Assembly (NCBI GenBank): GCA_964618175.1
Contig: CAZTZX010000064.1
Span: forward strand, 1-11,086
DNA: 11,086 bases
Direction: 5' to 3'
DNA from: DTU018 sp964618175
Lineage (GTDB): Bacteria; Bacillota; Syntrophomonadia; Syntrophomonadales; Syntrophomonadaceae
Under the pieces are notes generated by a model. That model saw only the letters and a list, made by a program, of their open reading frames with translations. It ran no database searches and was not told the origin of the DNA. A program made the translations under genes and the position numbers. Below, one piece after another: positions 5,975 to 11,086 of this stretch. Each line of letters starts with the position of its first letter. The stretch's first letter is position 1.

Positions 5975-6631
5975 CTAATCCATTTCGTGAAGTTTTTCCA
6001 AAGACCTAGTTGATCCCAGTACAACTAGGATATCATCCTGTTTTATCACATGTTCGGGGGGTGGGGATACGGCAATTTCTCCCAGGGTTTTAATAGCGAG
6101 AATGTTAATGCCCAGTTTAGGGCGCAGCCCGCTGTTTTGCAGGCTTTTGCCCACCAGAGCACGAGGCGTTACCAGTTCCCAAATACCAAAATCAGCCGAT
6201 AGATCAATGTGTTCTATAATGCTGTTGGATACCAAAGTACGCGCCAGTCTAATGGCCATATCCCGTTCCGGGTGAACCACGATATCAACTCCGATTTTGT
6301 TCAGCACCTTGCCATGCATGTTATTCTGAGCCTTGGCGATAGTTTTTTTAACTCCCATGTCTTTCAGGGTCAGACTGGTCAGTATACTGGCTTCTATATC
6401 CCCTCCGACAGCCACAATCACTGCATCAAAACCGGTTATATCCAGAGCTTTGAGAACCTTTTCATCCATCGCATCCGCCTGTACAGCTTGGGTAGCTATA
6501 TCCGCAATATCTTGAATCCTATCTTCATCAGTATCAATAGCCAGTACTTCATGGCCCATTCTAACCAGTTCCCGGATCAGACTCTCTCCGAAACGACCAA
6601 TGCCAATAACGGCATACTGCTTCTTTCTCAA
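5975..6631 (-). CDS. ktrA: Potassium channel regulatory subunit KtrA (RCK domain)
   Basis: Cytoplasmic octameric ring subunit that gates KtrB in response to nucleotides and, in characterised Bacillota homologues, cyclic di-AMP. The 218 residues comprise an RCK_N Rossmann domain (GIGRFG at 10-15, acidic Asp33 ending the second strand in AIDTDEDR, QADAMDE, ILTSLTLKDMG) and an RCK_C domain from about 135. The start is TTG (6629-6631), with AGGG about 10 nt upstream, and the protein begins MRKKQYAVIGIG, as in family members. It is the first gene of a ktrA-ktrB operon with a short predicted leader. It is divergent from fdhD. Confidence 0.94.
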   Translation of the reverse strand: MRKKQYAVIGIGRFGESLIRELVRMGHEVLAIDTDEDRIQDIADIATQAVQADAMDEKVLKALDITGFDAVIVAVGGDIEASILTSLTLKDMGVKKTIAKAQNNMHGKVLNKIGVDIVVHPERDMAIRLARTLVSNSIIEHIDLSADFGIWELVTPRALVGKSLQNSGLRPKLGINILAIKTLGEIAVSPPPEHVIKQDDILVVLGSTRSLEKLHEMD

Positions 6632-6674
6632 GGTGAATCCCTACTCTCTTAAGTCGCATTCTGTCAATAACTAC

Positions 6675-6703
6675 ATAATATTATGGCGGCCAACCAATAA
6701 CAA
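6675..6703 (-). promoter_or_regulatory. Predicted sigma-A promoter of ktrAB
   Basis: On the minus strand TTGTTA (6703-6698), a 17-nt spacer and TATTAT (6680-6675) give a good -35/-10 pair. The start point would be near 6668, leaving a leader of about 37 nt before the ktrA TTG. A second TTGACA (6667-6662) lies inside the leader without a good -10. Confidence 0.55.
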
Positions 6704-6862
6704 GAGTTATTTAATTCTACGGTTTTTCCGAGGCCCTTCTTGCCTCCAGCGATCGCGCCCGTCTGCTGTATTGGTATTTAATATACTTGGCGGCATTCGT
6801 GTGGAAAAATGTCCCTTTCTGTGGTTCAATAGATTTGAGAGGGAAAGTAAAGGGGTGGAGCA

Positions 6863-7630
6863 ATGGGCTCATTATCCATTCTTAAACTGCGCACCATTAA
6901 GTCATATGATCAGGGCTCCTGGAAATCATTTGATGACCAATTGGTGACGGAGGAGCATTTACAGATAATTCTCAATGGACAAAAGCTAGTCTCTCTGGCC
7001 TGCTCCCCGGAGCATACCCGAGAACTGGCGGTAGGGTATTTGTTCAGTGAGGGGTTTATCAGTCATTATGAAGATCTTAGCGCGGTCAAAGTTATCCATC
7101 CACTTCAGGTAGAGGTGGAAACAACTAAGGCGATCGAATTCTCTACGCCGCAACTGATCAATACCTGTATGGGCAGGGGCAGTGGTATTCCGATACAGAT
7201 GCGCCCTCATCCTGATGACCACATCCCGTGGTCTCCGGGTCATCTGTTGCAGATGATCGAGGAACTGGATGCCAATTCGGAGACCTTTAAGAAAACCGGC
7301 GGGGTACACGGCGCCGCCATTGGAGACCGACGAGGCACTCTGATGAGATATGACGACATCGGACGGCATAATGCGTTAGACAAAGTGATAGGCCATGCGT
7401 TTTTGCAGCAGATACCTCTACATAACAAATGCCTGCTCCTGAGCGGCCGCATTGCTTCCGAAATTCTATTCAAGCTGGCTCGTACCGGGTTTCCCATGAT
7501 AGTATCGCGATCCGCGCCTACTTACAAGGCAGTGGAAGAGGCTGAAAGATTGGGTATTACCGTAGTAGGATTCGCCCGTGGCCAGCGCTTTAATCTCTAC
7601 TGTCACGGGGAGCGTATCGCCAAAGAGTGA
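6863..7630 (+). CDS. fdhD: Formate dehydrogenase accessory sulfurtransferase FdhD
   Basis: FdhD takes sulfur from a cysteine desulfurase and passes it to the molybdenum/tungsten bis-MGD cofactor, which formate dehydrogenases need for activity. The 255 residues carry the family landmarks: EHTRELAVGYLFSEGFI (50-66), GGVHGAA (146-152), DIGRHNALDKVIG (165-177), SGRIASEILFKLARTGFP (194-211) and a C-terminal GFARGQRFNLYCHGERI. The flexible Cys loop reads NTCMGRGSG, with only Cys102 where many homologues have a CxxC pair. The ATG has AGGGG 7 nt upstream. No formate dehydrogenase gene is in the window, so its partner is elsewhere. It is divergent from ktrA and followed by repeat-like sequence and the assembly gap. 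I see no convincing promoter in 6720-6850. Confidence 0.94.
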   Translation: MGSLSILKLRTIKSYDQGSWKSFDDQLVTEEHLQIILNGQKLVSLACSPEHTRELAVGYLFSEGFISHYEDLSAVKVIHPLQVEVETTKAIEFSTPQLINTCMGRGSGIPIQMRPHPDDHIPWSPGHLLQMIEELDANSETFKKTGGVHGAAIGDRRGTLMRYDDIGRHNALDKVIGHAFLQQIPLHNKCLLLSGRIASEILFKLARTGFPMIVSRSAPTYKAVEEAERLGITVVGFARGQRFNLYCHGERIAKE

Positions 7631-7759
7631 TTGGCAAGTTAACAGGGCAACTGAGACTGCTGAAAGGTCCTTTTAGTCTGTGCGCCGAAGGAGTGTCATC
7701 TGAACTATTCTTTGAATTGTCATCCTGAGGAAGGTACGACCGAAGGGTCTTTCCCTCTG
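7631..7759. repeat. Repeat-like intergenic sequence next to the assembly gap
   Basis: Non-coding 129 nt after fdhD. GAGACTGCTGAAA (7653-7665) recurs with one change at 9577-9589. A weak hairpin AGACT/AGTCT (7654-7658 with 7675-7679) has AAAG/CTTT inside it, but no T-run follows. TGTCATCTGA and TGTCATCCTGA occur about 30 nt apart in 7690-7730, followed by GAAGGTACGACCGAAGGGTC. The latter resembles the widespread TCATCCTGAG...GAAGGRTC dispersed repeats of many bacterial genomes (from memory). This is the sort of repeat that breaks short-read assemblies. Confidence 0.5.
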
Positions 7760-7859
7760 NNNNNNNNNNNNNNNNNNNNNNNNNNNNNNNNNNNNNNNNN
7801 NNNNNNNNNNNNNNNNNNNNNNNNNNNNNNNNNNNNNNNNNNNNNNNNNNNNNNNNNNN
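7760..7859. other. Assembly gap (100 N)
   Basis: Exactly 100 N, a conventional placeholder for a gap of unknown length. The glycerate kinase gene enters it from the right after 100 codons and does not reappear on the left. If that gene is intact, about 800-850 nt of coding sequence is missing, so the true gap is probably much longer than 100 nt. Confidence 0.97.
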
Positions 7860-8160
7860 CACGCGGTACCAGTTCGAGGCCGGAAGCCTGTGCCATCTCG
7901 ATTATAGCGGTGTGATTACCGACCAATCCATAAACAGCAGAGACTTTTTCTCCCCGTGGCCCGGTTACCTGACATGGTTCCAAAACCCCTCCCATAGCCG
8001 CAGTCAGAGATTCGGTCAGTCCTTCACCACCATCTGATAAAGGTACTTGCTTAATAACCGCCTCCGGAAACACCCGTCGCACTCCGGCGGCTATATGTTC
8101 GGCCACCTGCAGGGCTGATAGACTTTCTTTAAATGAATCGGGGGCAATAAGTATCTTCAT
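7860..8160 (-). CDS. Glycerate kinase, N-terminal part (gene runs into gap)
   Basis: Phosphorylates D-glycerate with ATP to a phosphoglycerate that feeds glycolysis or gluconeogenesis. The visible 100 residues begin MKILIAPDSFKESLSA and continue with VPLSDGGEGLTESL and IIEMAQASGLELVPR, hallmarks of the GarK/GlxK glycerate kinase family, normally about 375-380 residues. About three quarters of the protein lies in the N gap. The ATG at 8158-8160 gives the family's usual N-terminus; an ATG at 8173-8175 would add MGSEA, and neither has a strong ribosome binding site. It starts 40 nt after the stop of the C69/secernin-like hydrolase on the same strand and is probably its operon partner. Which phosphoglycerate isomer is made cannot be told. 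Confidence 0.9.
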
Positions 8161-8200
8161 GGCTTCACTACCCATCCTGTTCCATTATTAATACCCAAAA

Positions 8201-9523
8201 TTAGACTTCCGCTGGCAGCAAACGCTGGTTTTGGCGGCGCCAGTAGCTGCGGTAATAGGGATTGCCCCGAGGACGAACCGGGCGGTGTCGGTTTTCATTA
8301 ATGAACTCTTGAATCACTGTGGCTTCCTGCTGCCAGGCCTCCTGCATAAACTGCATCTTGACGCTGTCGCCCGCCTCTTGTGCTTCCAAGCGCAGGGCCG
8401 TTTCTTGCCACGATTTCTCCAGCTGATCCCGGCGTTCATAGTAATCATTTAAATTCATTATCTGCCCATTTATCACCATGCGGTGGAACCGTTCGCGCTG
8501 CTGCCAGTAATCAAGGGCTTCTTGCTGCTGCTCTTCGCGGAATAATAGCGGATGATCGTCTATCCACCATAAGGGCTTAAACATAGCCAGACAGGGGGTA
8601 GACGCCCCGGTTATCCAGTAAAGGCTGCCCTTTTCAGAAAGGCAGGCTACATAACTGCCGGTAGTATGATCTCCAATTGGCCCGCCGCCATGCATGCAAA
8701 CACTCTGCAGTGAAGACCTCTGAAACTGCTTTCCTTCTACACCCGGGTGATGCGATCGTAATATTTCCATCATAGTGGCCTCATCAATGTCTCCCGGTCG
8801 TCCCTCCAATTCCCGCTGACTGCAGTTTTGCCGCTGGCCGGAACCGCTGAAGTGGGTAAACAGTTTATCTTTATAACAGCGAGCAAAATCGAAATCCTGT
8901 TCCGATTTACACCAGCCCTTTTCCCGAGCATGTTTTATTAAGTCGGGATGGGATCGGTCATAGTTCGAACCAATGGTCAGTCCATTAGAAATGGTTCTGA
9001 TCCCACTCACCTTTTGGGCGGCCCAATAATGGCCGGCCGTTTCCAAAATCCAGGCTTCGCGGGCATCGGCGATCAGGAACGAATTATGGTAGGTAAACGG
9101 TTTTTCGAAACCGCAGTTACCACCCTGCCCATATTTTAAGAGCAACTCTATTATGAGTTCCACGGCCTCCTGACTGGAGCGGCACCGCTCCAAAGCCAGC
9201 CGTATCAGATCCATACCGGTCAAACCGGTGGGTTCATATTTCTCGCGGGTAAAAACGGCTTCATTACCAATATTGAGGCCGAATTCGTTGCAGCCCATTT
9301 CACATCCCCATATCCAGGAAGGTTTGAGAAGCAGGACTGCATACGTTTCCCGAGCCTGTTCTATTTCCAAGTAAGTACAACGCACCCGTGCTCCGGCCGG
9401 GTACTGCTGTCGGGGTACCTGCATCATTATATGGGGCTCATTAGGCTGTCGATCACTATTTTTGGCAAAGTAAACTCGACCGTCCCGACTGACTTCTCCC
9501 ATGGCTACCATCGTATCACACAT
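8201..9523 (-). CDS. C69/secernin-like Ntn hydrolase (putative dipeptidase)
   Basis: A 440-residue protein of the N-terminal-nucleophile hydrolase superfamily, peptidase C69 (PepD)/secernin group. It begins MCDTMVAMGEVSRDG, so removal of the initiator Met would expose Cys2 as the nucleophile without a propeptide. This is followed by AKNSDRQPNEP at 20-30, the conserved segment of the group. Further landmarks are GCEMGCNEFGLNIGNEAVF, ILETAGHYWAAQ, ISNGLTIG, and CMHGGGPIGDHTTGSYVA. Family members cleave dipeptides or related amides; the substrate here is unknown. No signal peptide is seen, so it should be cytoplasmic. AAGGAGG lies about 8 nt before the ATG. The C-terminal 100 residues are Gln/Arg/Glu-rich and probably helical. 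The gene precedes glycerate kinase and is divergent from glutamate dehydrogenase. Confidence 0.88.
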   Translation of the reverse strand: MCDTMVAMGEVSRDGRVYFAKNSDRQPNEPHIMMQVPRQQYPAGARVRCTYLEIEQARETYAVLLLKPSWIWGCEMGCNEFGLNIGNEAVFTREKYEPTGLTGMDLIRLALERCRSSQEAVELIIELLLKYGQGGNCGFEKPFTYHNSFLIADAREAWILETAGHYWAAQKVSGIRTISNGLTIGSNYDRSHPDLIKHAREKGWCKSEQDFDFARCYKDKLFTHFSGSGQRQNCSQRELEGRPGDIDEATMMEILRSHHPGVEGKQFQRSSLQSVCMHGGGPIGDHTTGSYVACLSEKGSLYWITGASTPCLAMFKPLWWIDDHPLLFREEQQQEALDYWQQRERFHRMVINGQIMNLNDYYERRDQLEKSWQETALRLEAQEAGDSVKMQFMQEAWQQEATVIQEFINENRHRPVRPRGNPYYRSYWRRQNQRLLPAEV

Positions 9524-9548
9524 GTGTTAGCCTCCTTCCTACAATAAA

Positions 9549-9557
9549 ATTGTATCA
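9549..9557 (-). promoter_or_regulatory. Possible extended -10 promoter of the C69/secernin-like gene
   Basis: On the minus strand TGATACAAT (9557-9549) fits an extended -10 (TGN-TACAAT) about 25 nt before the ATG, with no good -35. The leader would be about 20 nt and just include the AAGGAGG site. Confidence 0.35.
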
Positions 9558-9610
9558 TGAGTGACTAAGAACTTCCGAGACTACTGAAAAAATCCCGAAA
9601 CGCCAGAAAA

Positions 9611-9718
9611 CGCGCAAGCTTGGGGACGGTCCTTGGACTTGCGCGTTAATGGTAGACAGACTGGACGTTGCCAAGTGCTTAAACGCGCAAGTCCAAGGAC
9701 CGTCCCCAAGCTTGCGCG
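9611..9718. repeat. 37-bp perfect inverted repeat of nested GGGGACGGT palindromes
   Basis: 9611-9647 and 9682-9718 are exact reverse complements over 37 nt with a 34-nt spacer. Each arm is itself an imperfect palindrome: CGCGCAAG and CTTGCGCG at its ends around GGGGACGGTCC. The DNA or RNA can therefore fold as one long hairpin or as two small ones. Each arm matches the element at 1-32 at 26 of 32 positions. The pair sits between the divergent hydrolase and glutamate dehydrogenase genes, upstream of both predicted promoters. No transposase lies inside; the spacer is too short to code for anything. Confidence 0.92.
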
Positions 9719-9785
9719 GATCGATCTTCCCTGTTTGGCCAATCCTTATATCCACAGCTAAATATTGTATACTTTTCACCATAAC

Positions 9786-9814
9786 TTGTTGAACCACTCC
9801 ACAAATACTATAAT
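9786..9814 (+). promoter_or_regulatory. Predicted sigma-A promoter of glutamate dehydrogenase
   Basis: TTGTTG (9786-9791), a 17-nt spacer and a consensus TATAAT (9809-9814) are followed by a leader of about 43 nt carrying GGAGGAGG (9846-9853) before the ATG. This is the strongest promoter candidate in the window. Confidence 0.7.
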
Positions 9815-9863
9815 TTTTTGTAAGACTTCAGTTTTGTATAAATTCGGAGGAGGATATTTCTGA

Positions 9864-11086
9864 ATGAGCGAAGGTGTTTATAACCCTTATATCAATGCCC
9901 AGGCCCAGTTCGATCATGTAGCAGATATTATCGGCTTGGATCAGTCCACGCGGGATCTACTACGCCAGCCGTTGCGAGAATACCATTTCCTTATTCCGGT
10001 GCAAATGGATGACGGAACCACCAAGATATTCCGTGGTTTCCGGATTCATCACAATGATGCCCGTGGCCCGGCCAAGGGCGGTATACGTTTCCATCCTAAC
10101 GAGACTGCTGATACCGTACGTGCCCTGTCCATGTGGATGACCTGGAAATGCGCCGTAGTTGACATTCCCCTCGGCGGAGGCAAAGGCGGTATCATATGCG
10201 ATCCCCGCAACATGTCTGAAAAAGAACAGGAACGGCTGTGTCGCGGTTGGATACGCCAGATAGTCAAAAATGTGGGCCCCAATACTGATGTTCCCGCCCC
10301 CGATGTTATGACCAGCGGTAAGCATATGTTATGGATGTTGGATGAATATGAGACCATCATGGGAGGCCGTTATCCTGGATTTATCACCGGCAAACCGGTG
10401 GCTATGGGCGGATCACTAGGACGCACTGAAGCTACCGGCTATGGGATAATACACACGGTTCGCGAAGCCCTACGTCACCTCGGTATAAGTATTAAGGGTA
10501 CTACTGCTAGTATGCAGGGGTTTGGTAATGTAGCCCAGTATGCTGCTCAACTGTTCTGCCAGTTGGGTGGTACGGTACTAGCCGTGTCCTGCTGGGATAA
10601 CGTAGACAAAAAAGGCTACACCTTCAGTAAAAAAGAAGGTATTAATGTAGAGGAACTGCGCGGCGTTGCCGATGTTTATGGTGGTATCAACAAAGATAAG
10701 GCCCGGGATATCGGCTATGAAGTACTGGATGCCATGGCCTGGCTGGAAGAAGACGCTGACATTTTGATACCAGCTGCCCTGGAAAACCAGATCACTCCTG
10801 ACAACGTGACTAAAATCAATCCCCGGGTAAAAATGTTGGTAGAAGGAGCCAACGGCCCTACTACACCGGGAGCTGATGAAGTGTTAAAGCAGCGCGGTAT
10901 TTTTCTAGTGCCGGACTTTTTAGCCAATGCCGGTGGAGTGACCTGTAGTTATTTTGAACAGGTACAGAGTAATGCCAACTACTATTGGGCTAAAGAGGAA
11001 GTACTGGATAAATTAGATACCAAGATGACCTCTGCTTTCCATGCCGTCAATGATCTAGCTAACCAAAAAAGTCTCTATATGCGGGA
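9864..11086 (+). CDS. gdhA: Glutamate dehydrogenase (Glu/Leu/Phe/Val family), 3' end missing
   Basis: Interconverts glutamate with 2-oxoglutarate and ammonia using NAD(P). The frame is open for 407 codons from the ATG (9864) to the window edge, without a stop. Only about 10-25 residues of the usual 415-430 are missing, so the gene is cut by the window, not broken. Conserved features are Lys71 in PAKGGIRFHP, Lys95 in MTWKCAV, catalytic Lys107 in GGGKGG, catalytic Asp147 in PAPDV, the domain hinge SLGRTEATGYG (184-194), the nucleotide-binding QGFGNVA (218-224) and LVEGANGPTTP. The glycine motif ends in Ala and the second strand ends VSCWD, so the cofactor is not obvious. GGAGGAGG lies 10 nt upstream. 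It could serve amino-acid fermentation or ammonium assimilation. Confidence 0.95.
   Translation, partial: MSEGVYNPYINAQAQFDHVADIIGLDQSTRDLLRQPLREYHFLIPVQMDDGTTKIFRGFRIHHNDARGPAKGGIRFHPNETADTVRALSMWMTWKCAVVDIPLGGGKGGIICDPRNMSEKEQERLCRGWIRQIVKNVGPNTDVPAPDVMTSGKHMLWMLDEYETIMGGRYPGFITGKPVAMGGSLGRTEATGYGIIHTVREALRHLGISIKGTTASMQGFGNVAQYAAQLFCQLGGTVLAVSCWDNVDKKGYTFSKKEGINVEELRGVADVYGGINKDKARDIGYEVLDAMAWLEEDADILIPAALENQITPDNVTKINPRVKMLVEGANGPTTPGADEVLKQRGIFLVPDFLANAGGVTCSYFEQVQSNANYYWAKEEVLDKLDTKMTSAFHAVNDLANQKSLYMR

Noticed and set aside
6632..6720. Cyclic di-AMP riboswitch (ydaO/yuaA type) ahead of ktrAB
   Set aside because: The predicted leader is only about 37 nt, far too short, and no conserved riboswitch core was recognised.
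7590..7915. Open frames spanning the N block
   Set aside because: They are held open by unknown bases. On the left of the gap the sequence is intergenic repeat, not kinase.
9648..9681. Insertion sequence with 37-bp terminal inverted repeats
   Set aside because: The interior is only 34 nt, so it holds no transposase. Nested hairpins fit a REP-like pair better.
9555..9797. An 80-codon open frame on the minus strand
   Set aside because: It reads across the inverted repeat, so it is open only because the palindrome lacks stops. It has no ribosome binding site and no recognisable domain.
9960..10360. Minus-strand open frames inside glutamate dehydrogenase
   Set aside because: They are antisense to a strongly conserved gene and carry no recognisable protein motif.

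Overview
The window looks like a chromosomal scaffold from an anaerobic, low- to mid-GC Bacillota (Clostridia-like) genome. The evidence is strong AGGAGG-type ribosome binding sites, frequent TTG/GTG starts, sigma-A-like promoters, a YmaF-family protein, a KtrAB potassium system, an FdhD formate dehydrogenase maturation factor, and GGGGACGGT palindromic dispersed repeats. One 100-N assembly gap (7760-7859) marks it as a scaffold, probably a draft or metagenome-assembled genome. No rRNA, tRNA, CRISPR, transposase or phage gene is visible.

Layout. (1) 35-2374, minus strand: a three-gene polar amino-acid ABC importer (lipoprotein receptor, permease, ATPase) with a terminator-like hairpin after the receptor gene. 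(2) 2556-2732, plus: a 58-residue winged-helix-like protein divergent from the importer. (3) 2826-4468, minus: a YmaF-family His-rich protein, a PAS-only protein, and a peroxiredoxin whose peroxidatic cysteine codon is an in-frame TGA. (4) 4655-6631, minus: ktrA-ktrB potassium uptake. (5) 6863-7630, plus: fdhD. (6) The assembly gap, bordered by repeat-like sequence, which swallows most of a glycerate kinase gene; that gene lies downstream of a C69/secernin-type Ntn hydrolase on the minus strand. (7) 9864 to the end, plus: a glutamate dehydrogenase, nearly complete. A 37-bp perfect inverted repeat made of nested palindromes lies between the divergent hydrolase and dehydrogenase genes.

The main discovery is the peroxiredoxin at 3875-4468. 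Read through the single TGA at 4331-4333, it is a full-length 197-residue AhpC/Prx-type protein with selenocysteine at position 46 in the P-x3-T-x2-U active-site motif. A 7-bp hairpin with a G-first loop follows the TGA at a distance compatible with a bacterial SECIS element. The usual C-terminal resolving cysteine is replaced by methionine (Met167). A gene finder that stops at TGA would report only a truncated fragment. FdhD nearby fits a selenium- and formate-using anaerobe, although no selA/selB/selC/selD is in the window.

As a whole, the genes suggest amino-acid-based anaerobic metabolism (amino-acid import, peptidase-like hydrolase, glutamate dehydrogenase, formate dehydrogenase maturation) with oxidative-stress defence and potassium homeostasis. 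This metabolic picture is inference from gene content.
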